A DNA stretch of 64,000 nucleotides from Antedon mediterranea (Eukaryota; Echinodermata; Crinoidea; Comatulida; Antedonidae), in assembly GCF_964355755.1 (NCBI RefSeq), contig NC_092670.1, positions 24,291,795 to 24,355,794 of the forward strand, read 5' to 3'. Below are positions 25,001 through 32,821 of this stretch, piece after piece. Each line of letters opens with the position of its first letter. Position 1 is the stretch's first letter. The notes beneath the pieces were generated by a model that made no database searches, was not told where the DNA came from, and saw only the letters and a program-made list of their open reading frames with translations. The translations under genes were made by a program, and so were the position numbers.

Positions 25001-27220
25001 TCGAATCGAACATCGACTTGGAACTATACGTACATAACAGTAAGCCAACGAGTTAACAACCTAACACTACAAGTAGCAATGATATAATATGGTCTTGAAG
25101 TATCGTGCAGGCGCGCAGCAAAAACAAATATCGTCAAACTAACGAGTTAACAATGTTAACAATGCAAATATCGCGCGCACGAGCAGAAAAATATTAATAA
25201 TCCAACGCGTTAACGACGACCCTAACAGACGTATCGTGAACACGCAAGTATTGAAACAACTCAATATAATCATGATATATTAACTCGAAAAAAAATTGTT
25301 GAGTCTAGCACTAAATTTGATTTGATTTTTTTTTTTACATTTGTGGGCGTTATCACATTTGTGGGAGATGGTTGTTTTCACATTTGTGGGCGCTGTTTGT
25401 TACATGTGTGGGTGATGCATTTTTACATTTGTGGTTGTTTTCACATTTGTGGGCGTTTTCACATTTGTGGGTTCAACAGGTCTTCTATTTAAGAAAATTC
25501 CTTCAAAGTAAACACAATACACGTTAGAAAAAAGGAAAGTGGGCCTGTTGGCCTATCACCAAATAACAGGTTCACTTTAGTAATCAACAAATATGTTGAT
25601 AATAATTGAATTTATGGTTTTCAATATTGATCAATATTGAACAAATGTATAAATGTTAACGCGAGAAAAGATAATAGCCTATATTGCAAAACCACAGGCT
25701 ACTTTGCAATGATTGTATACAGTTAAACTAAATGTTCAATCATTAGATTTATTGTTATAAATTCATAATTCGTATGAATACTTTAAAAAAAGTTAATTAA
25801 ACTCAATTAATTTTCAATTCTTAAATTTTCCAAAATGAATTGTTATTTGATGGGATTATGTTTTAGATATTAAAGATATGTTTTGTTTAACAAAAATGTT
25901 TTACAAAACATTAATCCCATCTCCAAAACAGGCGTCATAAAATAAATTTAAAAAAATAAAACAAACAATGGCCTAAACTGTTTATAATGTAATATAGAAA
26001 CTCTATGGCGTTAAAATAACATTACATTTGTACAATATTAATTTCCCAGACACACTTCGAAATAATTGTCAACATCATTTATAAATTTCGGTTATACATT
26101 ATTATTATTTCTGCTTCATTCTCTATTTTATTATTTCTTTATTATGTGTCGTATTGTACCTTAATCTAATATTGTTATCCTTTTGTTACACTTTGGTGAC
26201 TTTTTAGTTTAACCACTCTCACAAGATATTCACCGTTTACAAATTGTTAAGAAATTAGACCGATTAAAGAACATTTGTTAGGCCTATGTTTTTCCCCAAC
26301 TTGTTTCGTTGTCGTCAAATTCTTTTAGATATAACAATGATTAGTTCAGTAAAGATACCTACAATTTTTTGATTGGACAATGCTGGTTGTAATTATAAAT
26401 GTCTGTCCAGTTATAGCTTATTGGATTGTTACAATTATACTCGCATGTCACTGATGAGAACTGACAAGAGAAATTCACTGGGCAAACCGCTTCTATAAAA
26501 AACAGAATAAGAAATAAATAAATACAAAACAATAACCGATAAAATATAGTTACCAGACACTCATCAGGTAACGTTGTTACACATTATGATCGGGGGCTCC
26601 ATTCTGTACGACGGAGGAGAATGATTTACTCTAAGCCTGCGCGGTCACCTTCACCACTGAGTGTATTTTGGTAAGACTCTAGGCCTACGTTATTATTTTA
26701 TGTAGTCATAATAAGTTAGTAATCCTGATTCCTTGCCGTTGTTCATTGTGATATGGATAAGTTTGCTCGGTGACCTCCTCGTGTTATTTTACTATCAAAG
26801 ATGTATTGTCCCCAAAACAATACAAATGAAGATTAATACAACTTCAAACTTTTCCCCCGAAAATAAAAAAAATCAATTCAAACAAACCAAGACAATCGCT
26901 GGATTGACTTTTGTTTTTCTTTAAATTCCAGTTTTATCTAAATCATTGTTTTGTTTGATTTAATTTTTGGAGATATGAATTGTTTAACAAAAATGGGAAA
27001 CAAGCAATACTGCAGAAAATCGATTATTGGAAGTTTACTCAATTTTATAAGTCTGATAATCAAGATCAAGCGACTACAATAGCAAACATATACATTACAC
27101 TTTAAAAATATTATACATGTATAATGACAATAATAAAAGCATACCAGAAATATTGCAGCAGATAACAAGCGGTACAGTCAAGATTATGACGATTATGATT
27201 TTAAAGATGACAGCCATCAT
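12062..27220 (-). CDS. LRR-containing GPCR (LGR / relaxin-receptor-like), 12 exons
   Basis: Model, minus strand: 27145-27220, 26363-26492, 20529-20600, 20151-20222, 19820-19891, 19493-19564, 18864-18935, 17376-17447, 16509-16580, 15672-15743, 13568-13639, 12062-13097. All junctions have AG and GT, phases match, and the lengths sum to 1890 nt (629 aa). The product is a plasma-membrane receptor: signal peptide, short Cys-rich cap, nine 24-residue leucine-rich repeats, a Cys-rich hinge and a seven-helix domain. One LRR per 72-nt phase-2 exon and an intronless 7TM domain are the known architecture of the LGR family (glycoprotein-hormone, relaxin and GRL101-type receptors). The ligand cannot be read from sequence; the hinge and TM6 fit LGRs, but there is no LDL-receptor class A module as in vertebrate RXFP1. 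The number of LRR exons actually spliced in is uncertain. Confidence 0.8.
13568..13639 (-). CDS. LGR exon 11: leucine-rich repeat
   Basis: 72 nt, phase 2 to phase 2, between acceptor TTTCAG and donor GTGAGT. It encodes NLTDNKLQNYRDRTFEEL followed by KTLTEL and joins the 7TM exon in frame. Confidence 0.85.
14084..15005. mobile_element. 0.92 kb inverted-repeat DNA element in an LGR intron
   Basis: Left end CCGTATTCTTAAACCGGACT and right end (complement) are perfect inverted copies over at least 30 bp. Both continue into TAGTCG/AGTTCGA-rich subterminal repeats. A minus-strand 36-codon frame (14496-14606, starting MADAEIHDAMECL) is in the middle; it may be a relic of the element's own gene. A TAACGCC motif occurs outside both ends but not symmetrically, so I do not call a target duplication. 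Confidence 0.7.
15672..15743 (-). CDS. LGR exon 10: leucine-rich repeat
   Basis: 72 nt, phase 2. It encodes HLNDNQIRTLSAKTFNDL plus SALEKL, with donor GTAGGT and acceptor CTTTGAAG. The flanking intron resembles that of the exon at 18864, suggesting the two arose by duplication. Confidence 0.85.
16509..16580 (-). CDS. LGR exon 9: leucine-rich repeat
   Basis: 72 nt, phase 2. It encodes YLYSNQISTLPDDVFSDL plus TSLKEL and is identical to the exon at 17376-17447. Confidence 0.85.
17376..17447 (-). CDS. LGR exon 8: leucine-rich repeat (duplicate of exon 9)
   Basis: 72 nt, phase 2, same sequence and splice sites as the exon 867 bp away. Confidence 0.85.
18270..18380 (-). pseudogene. 5S rRNA-derived sequence (5S pseudogene or 5S-headed SINE)
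   Basis: Read on the minus strand it starts TACGGCTTTACCACGTTGAA and continues through ACACCGGTTCTCGT, GATCACCGAAGTTAAGCAAC, GTCGGGCC and CTTGGATGGGAGACC to GGGTGCTGTA. This is the 5S rRNA order, including the internal control region. About 111 of 120 nt are covered with several substitutions, so it is not a normal gene. The following minus-strand sequence (down to about 18060) may be the body of a 5S-derived SINE; I cannot confirm that. Confidence 0.8.
18394..18785 (+). pseudogene. LINE 3' fragment, reverse-transcriptase C-terminus, with 12 bp target duplication
   Basis: The plus strand reads RFAGHCFRSKQEPVSELVVW, then GRQPLSYSDVLRMDTGLEGA and a final LWSAMVVRGLHSP before TAA. This is the recognisable C-terminal end of non-LTR reverse transcriptases. 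The upstream part (SEHKTNKELYGD at about 18470) is in another frame. The fragment ends in AAGTC repeats. AAACGCCGACTG flanks it exactly at 18382-18393 and 18786-18797, so insertion was by target-primed reverse transcription with strong 5' truncation. Confidence 0.85.
18864..18935 (-). CDS. LGR exon 7: leucine-rich repeat
   Basis: 72 nt, phase 2. It encodes KLYNNQISTLTAKTFDDL plus TSLQKL, with donor GTAGGT and acceptor CTTTGAAG. Confidence 0.85.
19005..19034 (-). pseudogene. LRR exon relic (5' part only)
   Basis: TACTTGGTTAGTGAACAAAC and the following CTTCAATGAAATAAATTG match the acceptor side of the exon at 18864. The donor side is missing. Confidence 0.45.
19493..19564 (-). CDS. LGR exon 6: leucine-rich repeat
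   Basis: 72 nt, phase 2. It encodes NLFDNQISTLPANVFSGL plus TSLKEL, with donor GTGAGT. Confidence 0.85.
19820..19891 (-). CDS. LGR exon 5: leucine-rich repeat
   Basis: 72 nt, phase 2, nearly the same as 19493-19564 but ending TSLKIL, with donor GTAAGT. Confidence 0.85.
20151..20222 (-). CDS. LGR exon 4: leucine-rich repeat
   Basis: 72 nt, phase 2. Same repeat type (NLFDNQISTLPANVFSGL, TSLKIL), with donor GTAAGT. Confidence 0.85.
20398..20424 (-). pseudogene. LRR exon relic (acceptor half)
   Basis: The acceptor CTTTGAAG and the first nine codons (NLFDNQIS) remain. The rest of the exon and the donor are deleted. Confidence 0.65.
20529..20600 (-). CDS. LGR exon 3: leucine-rich repeat
   Basis: 72 nt, phase 2. 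It encodes DLYKNEISALPYNIFSDL plus TSLEEL. The donor GTAAGT is good; the acceptor TTATAAGAG departs from the CTTTGAAG shared by the other exons, so its use is somewhat less certain. Confidence 0.7.
20645..20692 (-). pseudogene. LRR exon relic (donor half)
   Basis: The 3' half of an LRR exon (SGLTSLKK-like) before GTGAGTAC. The acceptor half is replaced by an A tract. Confidence 0.6.
20922..20994 (-). pseudogene. Frameshifted LRR exon (73 nt)
   Basis: Same exon type as 20151-20222 with intact acceptor and donor, but seven A in the AAAAAAACATT stretch where the others have six. Including it would shift the frame of everything downstream. It is therefore dead, skipped, or a homopolymer sequencing error. 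Confidence 0.75.
21119..21163 (-). pseudogene. LRR exon relic (donor half)
   Basis: TCAAAGCTGTCAAAAACCAG and AAACAAAATTGGTC match the relic at 20645. The acceptor half is absent and the reading frame is broken. Confidence 0.5.
21273..21308 (-). pseudogene. LRR exon, 3' half, cut by the 4.17 kb element
   Basis: GATATCTCTGAAAGAACT is the normal end of an LRR exon, but the donor is now GCAGGC. The exon continues at 25479-25500 on the other side of the element. Confidence 0.7.
22052..22428 (-). pseudogene. LINE 3' end (CR1/L2-like) with TTGA-repeat tail
   Basis: The minus strand reads FKGPKIWNTLPEELKIINFI and further helical sequence to a stop, the usual last residues of CR1/L2-type reverse transcriptases. 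About 230 bp of 3' untranslated sequence and a (TTGA)n tail at 22052-22072 follow. It lies within the left half of the foldback minisatellite. Confidence 0.75.
22561..22979. other. Loop of the foldback element; no gene seen
   Basis: Single-copy-looking AT-rich sequence between the two minisatellite halves. No coherent frame is seen. Confidence 0.5.
23940..24125. repeat. Short direct repeats of CTACATTAGCTG type
   Basis: About nine imperfect copies of TCTACATTAGCTGGTG-like units, including CTACATAAGC and CTACATTAACGG variants, spaced about 20 bp. Confidence 0.75.
24311..24438. repeat. Hairpin, about 55 bp arms
   Basis: TAATTATCAACTGGAAAATT at 24311 pairs with AATTTTCCAGTTAATTA ending at 24438, and the arms stay paired through ACATACACAA against TTTGTGTATGT. 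The loop is about 19 bp. It is probably a tiny foldback MITE. Confidence 0.8.
24645..25110. repeat. Tandem repeat, about 122-132 bp unit, four copies
   Basis: Each unit holds AACAGTAAGCCAACGAGTTA, ACAACCAAACACTACAAGTA, TGACCTTGTAGTATCGTGTG, a GCGCGC run and CATCGACTTGGAACTATACG. The open frame at 24764-25048 on the minus strand is repeat-derived. Confidence 0.85.
25479..25500 (-). pseudogene. LRR exon, 5' half, beyond the 4.17 kb element
   Basis: The acceptor CTTTGAAG and AATTTTCTTAAATAG correspond to the start of an LRR exon, with an in-frame stop. Together with 21273-21308 it is one exon split by insertion. Confidence 0.65.
25501..26362. other. LGR intron; nothing further seen
   Basis: AT-rich intronic sequence without another LRR exon or a recognisable element. 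Confidence 0.5.
26363..26492 (-). CDS. LGR exon 2: Cys-rich N-terminal cap
   Basis: 130 nt between acceptor TTTTTTATAG and donor GTAGGT, phase 1 to phase 2. It encodes AVCPVNFSCQFSSVTCEYNC and ends near CPIKKL. There are five cysteines and two potential N-glycosylation sites (NFS, NWT). It sits where LGRs carry an LRR N-cap. The spacing is not that of an LDL-receptor class A module. The last codon is completed to Leu by the next LRR exon. Confidence 0.75.
26790..26885. mobile_element. Solo left-end fragment of element C family
   Basis: CAAAGATGTATTGTCCCCAA followed by AACAATACAAATGAAGATTA matches the left end of the element at 29287. The element body is absent. Confidence 0.55.
27145..27220 (-). 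CDS. LGR exon 1: signal peptide
   Basis: Starts at ATG 27218-27220 (a second in-frame ATG follows at once) and ends at donor GTATGC, phase 1. The 25 residues are MMAVIFK followed by a strongly hydrophobic core (IIIVIILTVPLVI) and CC, a clear signal peptide. It joins exon 2 in frame. The hydrophobic frame at 26938-27168 on the same strand is intronic and unrelated. Confidence 0.75.
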
Positions 27221-28536
27221 TCTTCTTTACTCAACTCAACTAAAAATAAACGTTTACTCCATGAACTTGTTCGTTATGTTATAAACGTCTCGTGCTAACT
27301 TCTCATATATAATTGAATAATTCTGTTGCGTTGATTTTAGTGCGTATTAAACATTTAGACAAATTACTTCACCAGATATTACTAGTATAAACGTCTTAAA
27401 TAACCAATATCGTAAAGTACAACATTAAAAGTGAAGTAGTCGAGTAGTCCTCTTAGCCTACTGTTGCAAAATATTTTTTAACAGTGACTAACCCAGAGTT
27501 TGAGTCGAAAGTTCGCTAGTTCAGGACTTAACCCCCTGTCATTATAATAATATATATATATTGTGTTAATAATTTCAGTGCTATTATGCCTACAAAATTG
27601 TTTTCAATTGATGTGTCTTATAGAAATGGTGCTGTTTGTAATGTTAATTGTGGCACATGCAAGCGAAATCGGACATAAGTCGCATTTGTAGATTTGTAGA
27701 AACAGCCAAAAACATTAAAAGGCTGAAAAATTACATTTTTTATATTTACAGAAAATGATAGCTGAAACAATATTTATTTACATTACCCTGGTGTTTTTCT
27801 ATTTTGAGACAAATAAATAGATACATTTTAACATTTTGTTTAGTATGTTGGTTAAAAAGAATGATTTTCATAAAACCTATCATGTTTTATGCTTAAATTG
27901 AAAGTGTTCCATTGGGTTGATTTTAATGAAATTCATCATTTCTGTCCTTAACCTGAACAAAAATAATGCAGCCTGGTGTCTAGTCATATGTTGTATGCTC
28001 CTACGTTTATTTTTATTTGTGAAAGTTATCTCCTTTTTAGTTATTACCGAGTAAATCCTGTAATGTTTTAATTGTTGCTATATTTTGTTATATTCTTAAA
28101 TCTGGCTTTTGTAGAATTGTTTCTTTATCTTAATTCTCGTCAAAGTATACCTACACTATGAGAAAAGCACAGGTTGAATACGTAACTAGATTCTTCTTAA
28201 CTTTGATTTAACATGTGTCTTGGAGTATCTGCTTTGTTATTATTAATTATAATTGATAAGGTTCGTCGTCGTATTTGATATTAATTTATTGATTTAGGTC
28301 TTTAGTTAAATTTAACATTGCTTTCATGTTGTCTATACGCATTTAGATTTACAAATAATAATTCCTTCCTATGAGCTGTTTTTCTCTTGTAATGTAGAAT
28401 TAAGTCTACCGTATTGTGTATGTTATTACACATTCAAATATTATTGTTTAATATTGATTTGGAGTTTGCAGGGTTTTAACTTTATAACTTTAACCATGGA
28501 GAAATCTTTAACTAAATCATAAACTGACTGTATTAC
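27221..28536. other. 5' flank of the LGR gene; no gene seen
   Basis: AT-rich sequence expected to hold the receptor promoter and 5' untranslated region. I see no distinctive promoter element or second gene. Confidence 0.45.
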
Positions 28537-28718
28537 TATGGCAAGCCTCAGCTGTCTGAAGTATTCAAAATATTATATTATTATATCATTTTTTAATTAT
28601 ATTATATATTGTATTGTAATGAATTATATGGCAAGCCTCAGCTGTCTGAAGTATTCAAAATATTATATTATTATATCATTTTTTTATTGTATTATATATT
28701 GTATTGTAATGAATTATA
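28537..28718. repeat. Two tandem 91 bp copies of the foldback unit's edge
   Basis: TATGGCAAGCCTCAGCTGT followed by CTGAAGTATTC and about 60 bp of ATTATATTA-type sequence occurs at 28537 and again at 28628. The same 19 bp motif stands at 45392 and twice at 51587-51631, always next to CTGAAGTATTC. Confidence 0.85.
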
Positions 28719-29000
28719 CGTTTTGCATTATATTACTTGGTTTTAGCATTATATTATATCTATTTCTAATATATTATGTGAAAAATGTAACAAATTATTG
28801 ACTTTTTGTATTATATTATTTGGTTTTAGCATTATATTATGAACATTTAATATTATATTATTAATAAAATACATTATATTATAATATAATTGTATTATAT
28901 TAAACGCATTTACTTTACTTTATAACATACAACATTATTATATTATACGGATTCGTTAGTTATATTATTATGTTGTATGATGTTTATTATACGTCACGGC
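28700..29000. repeat. ATTATATTA-rich terminal region of the foldback unit
   Basis: Nearly pure A/T with recurring TATTATATTA, GCATTATATTA and TTGGTTTTAGCATTATATTA motifs. Copies lie at 45100-45385 (inverted), 45411-45760 and 51631-51980. Confidence 0.8.
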
Positions 29001-30507
29001 TTATTTCAGTTCTTCTAACTCTTTCTCTCCCTCCCCCTGTTCACTAGCAATCAGCGGCCGGCAGAATCTGAATTGTGTGACTGTTGAAGAATAACTACGT
29101 ACTAGGCCTAGGCCTAGCCTAGGCCTACTAGGGGATCTAGACAAGTGACCAAGGATCACTGGACAGCTACAACTAATACTACAATACAATAATACTACTA
29201 CAATAACTACTACTGCTACTACCTAGGCCTAGCTAGTGAGTAGTAGGTAGCTACTACTAGGCTCTAGGGCGTATGTATGATGTTAAAGTTGTATTGTCCC
29301 CCAAAACATGAAAAATAAAGATGAAAAAAATCAAATTTTGAATAGACCATTTTGTAGTTATAATAAAGTTATTCACTTTCGCTGAAAAAAAATCCGGAAA
29401 AAATATTGATTTCGCTTATAAAAAATCAAAATAAGTTTACCATTTTTTCGAACTCATAAGTTCAGAAATTCCAAAATAACGATGGTTAGCTAACAGCTCA
29501 TAAATATGCATGATATGTTAATGAGTATCCAAACAGGGGAGATCCGATCTGTTCACCACGTAAACAAACATGTGCGAAGAACAGAAGAAAGTGCTGGGGT
29601 TTCCCTGATCGTATGATGTAAAAAGCTCTGCCGTTAATTTGCTGGTAAGTAGAATTCTATTTTTAGATGAATGACACATCCTCCTATAATAGTTTTTGGC
29701 GTATAGTTATAGGCTTAGCTATCTAGGCTAGGGCTATAATATAAGCCTACTTCTACTAATCTATCTAGTAGGGCCTAGGCCTAGTTAGTACTGTAGTTTA
29801 CTACTGTGTAGTGTAGTGTAGCAGCAGCTGTAGGCAGGCAGATAATCGGGTCAGAAAAGTAGACGGGAACCCACTTTGAGGCCTAGCTAGGTCCTATATA
29901 TCGTACTCACCGAACTGATGACAAAAAACGAACATTTGGAAAATGATCAGCATACAGTACCAAAGAAGTTGACGGTAGAATAGATTGTTGTTGTTGATAG
30001 CAACCAAAACGAAAACACTAGTAATTAGACTAGGCCTTTTTTAAGGAGGAGATGCACTTTTCAGGGATTCCTTACTGTACATTAGTACCCCAAATTGAAA
30101 ACTTCAGATTCATGTACAGAAATAATAATTATATGTATGCAATAAATTGTGAAATATTTAACTTTTCTATTTGACTTTTGTATTTATACATCATTGTTTT
30201 TCAATTTATAGACTTAAGCTAATGAAGACTGGAACAGAAGTTACACCCATACAGCATTTTAAAGGCAACTGGCAGTAGACTTGGTAGTGGAACACAAGAT
30301 AAATATTGGATGACTATCATAAAGCATTAGGCAAATGTGTTGGTTGTTTTCCAGCTTTTAAAATGTTGTATAGTTTTCATAATTCGAGCAATAACATTTG
30401 TATACAGCATTAAATAAATAAAAAATACTACTACAGTACATGAGATAAAATCACCATAATTTTAATGTGTGAAGATTTACAGTACAGTACAGTAAAAAAT
30501 GAGTTAA

Positions 30508-30747
30508 TTACTGGTATATTTCATTGAATTTCTGCATTATTGTTGACAATTTATTTTCAACTATTAATTGATGTGTTGATTGTGGCATTACAGCAATAGC
30601 TTGTCTTCTGTGATTGTTCATCCATTTTAAAGTGTCATAGTAAGAAACGTTCAAATAAATATTGTGAATGTTGCTACCACATTTTGTGTTGATTTCTTCA
30701 CCATTTTCCACTACTTGCTCATATTGTTCATTCAAGTGTGTTAATAC
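30508..30747 (-). CDS. Possible last exon of element C's own gene (79 aa)
   Basis: Follows the acceptor TTTTAATAG and runs 80 codons to a stop: LTHLNEQYEQVVENGEEINT, KCGSNIHNIYLNVSYYDTLK, and ending STIMQKFNEIYQ. The composition is protein-like, and the copy at 47267 is unchanged. On the minus strand the upstream exons would lie beyond 30747, where the LTR and gag have inserted, so the gene is probably disrupted. I do not recognise the family; a transposase C-terminus is inference from position. Confidence 0.4.
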   Translation of the reverse strand, partial: VLTHLNEQYEQVVENGEEINTKCGSNIHNIYLNVSYYDTLKWMNNHRRQAIAVMPQSTHQLIVENKLSTIMQKFNEIYQ

Positions 30748-31034
30748 CTATTAAAAGAAAGACATTATTTATTAAAATATGTACATAAAAAGTTTAATTG
30801 TGTGAATGTTGGTTTGAACGTTATTGCTTTGGAAGAATTTTCAACATAACGGTACTAAGTACTGTAAAGTACACATTCCAAAAAAATATTTAACTTAGAT
30901 TATTTGGTCATTTTCTCTAAAATAATTACTGTTAGGAGATACATTTATACTATTATATTATTATCACTTTACCATAGTATTGTACTGTATATATTATATT
31001 GGTTGTAGACTAGACCAAAGTTCAGTAACCAGGT

Positions 31035-31609
31035 TGTTAGTAATTGTACCTATGAGACTGCTCATAACTCAAGTTGTCAGAGACACTTGCTTGATATTCC
31101 ATATAAGGAAATTGTTACAACAACTTCATACTAAGATGATGATGTCATTTGAATTTCATCTTAAAACCAATTTCATCATCTTTAAGTTATTTGATGAGAT
31201 CATAATGATCACCCCACATATCCTGCATAAGAATATAAATAGTGGTACATTAACCATATTTAATCAGTCCTAATACGAATACTGACATAGCTAAACTAAA
31301 TGCTGTTAAAGTCTATTGAAGTATCTAGAAGTCTGTTTGACTGTTTTGAACAACTGAAGTAAAGCTTTATATTAGCCTTGGGCTCAGCTATATTTGTAAG
31401 TCTTGAATTTCTTTATGTATTTTGATTGTGTGTTACCACCATCTTATACTTTGATAATTATTTTATATTATTAATTAATCTTTATCTTTATAATCATTTT
31501 AATTGATTTTGTTATCTTTTGCTTTTCTGTTTGAAGAATAAAACGTAGATTAGAGTATAAAACTTATCCATTGTATTGCCTATCTTCTGTTTGTGCCTTG
31601 CATGTAACA
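31035..31609 (+). repeat. 5' LTR of a gypsy-like retrotransposon, copy 1
   Basis: Runs from TGTTAGTAATTG to GCATGTAACA, 575 bp, with a TATA box (TATAAAT, 31234-31240) and a polyadenylation signal (AATAAA, 31537-31542) in the expected order. A primer-binding-site-like sequence follows 5 bp later. No matching 3' LTR is seen downstream, so the boundaries rest on the TG...CA ends and the primer site. Confidence 0.65.
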
Positions 31610-31614
31610 GAAAG

Positions 31615-31632
31615 TGGGGGGTCATCCGGGAA
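31615..31632 (+). promoter_or_regulatory. Primer binding site-like sequence
   Basis: TGGGGGGTCATCCGGGAA, 5 bp after the LTR, closely resembles the tRNA-Pro-type primer site known from retroviruses and retrotransposons (TGGGGGCTCGTCCGGGAT). Confidence 0.6.
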
Positions 31633-31738
31633 GAACTTTAAATTTAACTTTAACTTAAATCGATAGGTTTATAGTTTTATACCTAGTTAAATTTGTTTTA
31701 TTTTCAAACATTTGTTTGTGAAATTAGTAACTGTTACA

Positions 31739-32821
31739 ATGGTCTTTGAACCAGAAACATTTTTTGCCGACCCTACCCAAGAGGTATTTAATAGTTTGAA
31801 AAAAGATGATTTGCTTAAACTAGCTACGCATCTAGGTCTAAAGGACGTTGAATCCTCTATGCGAAAGAATGATATTAAGAGTCGTTTATTAACTTATTTG
31901 GTTGAGGAAGACATTTTTGATAGTAGTGTTATGTCTTCCCAAGTTGATTCAAGCATTGATGCTAAATTAAGAGAAATTGAATTACAAAATATGAAAGAAA
32001 TTGAAATTCGAAGAATGGAATTGGAATTCGAAAGAGAGGAAAGAGATTTTAAATTAAAATTACGCGAATTAGAGCTAGCTAGTGGGATTAGTCAACCTAT
32101 TTCCAATCCAAAATTTGATGTAACTAAACATATTAGACTAGTGCCACCTTTTCAGGAGAAGGAAGTAGATAAATTCTTTTTACATTTCGAGAAAATTGCC
32201 GAAAATCTTAAATGGCCTAAAGAACACTGGACCTTGCTTTTACAAAGTGTACTAACTGGTAAAGCTAGAGAAATTTATACTGATTTATCAATTGAGCAAA
32301 GTTCATCATATGATGTAGTTAAAGAACTCATCTTAAAGGGGTATGAATTAGTCCCAGAGGCCTATAGGCAACAATTCCGAAATAAACAACGGCAAACTAA
32401 CCAAACACACCTTGAATTAGCACAAACCAAAGAACGGTTATTTGATCGTTGGTGTGCATCTAAGCAAACAAATAAAGATTATGATAGGCTTAGACAACTA
32501 ATTTTGATAGAAGAGTTTAAATCATGTATTACTCCTGATGTGAGGACTTATCTAGATGAGCAAAAAGCTGAGACCTTAAGTCAAGCTGCTCGACTGGCTG
32601 ATGACTATGCCTTAACGCATAAACAAGCATTCATTCAAAAGCCCCAGTCACAGTCAGTCATGTCTTCTGGAAACAAAGTCCAGCCTAATGCTAGTTCTCA
32701 AAGTGATACTACTTCTACTCCGCCTAAACCAACCTACACTCCTAACATTACATTATTGGATGTACAGTATAGGCCTAGTTACAATTTTCACAAATTTATA
32801 TTAGCATTAAAATCTAATTAA
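31739..32821 (+). CDS. Truncated retrotransposon gag (capsid/SCAN-like), copy 1
   Basis: The first ATG after the primer site is 31739-31741 (MVFEPETFF), giving 360 aa. Residues about 18-55 look SAP-like (KKDDLLKLATHLGL, then RKNDIKSRLLTYLV). Residues 74-114 are a charged coiled coil. Residues about 125-205 resemble a Ty3/gypsy capsid N-domain (PPFQEKEVDKFFLHFEKIA). Residues 207-296 match the SCAN-like capsid C-domain (PEAYRQQFRNKQRQ, LFDRWCASKQTNKDYDRLRQ). The zinc knuckle, protease and polymerase are missing; the sequence leaves gag at about residue 335 and stops 25 codons later. It lies alone inside element C, so it moves with a DNA transposon. Whether it is expressed is unknown. Confidence 0.75.
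   Translation: MVFEPETFFADPTQEVFNSLKKDDLLKLATHLGLKDVESSMRKNDIKSRLLTYLVEEDIFDSSVMSSQVDSSIDAKLREIELQNMKEIEIRRMELEFEREERDFKLKLRELELASGISQPISNPKFDVTKHIRLVPPFQEKEVDKFFLHFEKIAENLKWPKEHWTLLLQSVLTGKAREIYTDLSIEQSSSYDVVKELILKGYELVPEAYRQQFRNKQRQTNQTHLELAQTKERLFDRWCASKQTNKDYDRLRQLILIEEFKSCITPDVRTYLDEQKAETLSQAARLADDYALTHKQAFIQKPQSQSVMSSGNKVQPNASSQSDTTSTPPKPTYTPNITLLDVQYRPSYNFHKFILALKSN

Larger units (their letters stand above)
21309..25478. mobile_element. 4.17 kb inverted-terminal-repeat element inside an LRR exon
   Basis: The ends are perfect 24 bp inverted copies starting TGTTGAACCCACAAATGTGA. Each is followed by direct repeats of CACAAATGTGAAAAC, about seven at the left (21317-21480) and six at the right (25338-25470). 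No transposase gene is visible, so it is non-autonomous. The interior is a stack of other repeats: a foldback GGTGGTC minisatellite with a LINE end, a TACATTAGCTG array, a hairpin and a 125 bp tandem repeat. No clear target duplication is seen. Confidence 0.8.

Noticed and set aside
26450-26492. LDL-receptor class A module in LGR exon 2
   Set aside because: Cysteine spacing and the missing acidic calcium-binding residues do not fit that module.
26938-27168. Hydrophobic minus-strand frame MLSAAIFLVCFYYCHY as the LGR signal peptide
   Set aside because: The frame at 27145-27220 has an ATG, a cleaner hydrophobic core and a donor in the right phase; this one overlaps its intron.
29001-29189. 62-residue frame MYCSISCSCPVILGHL, present in four copies
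   Set aside because: It runs through AGGCCTAG repeats, exists only because the DNA is duplicated, and has no domain.
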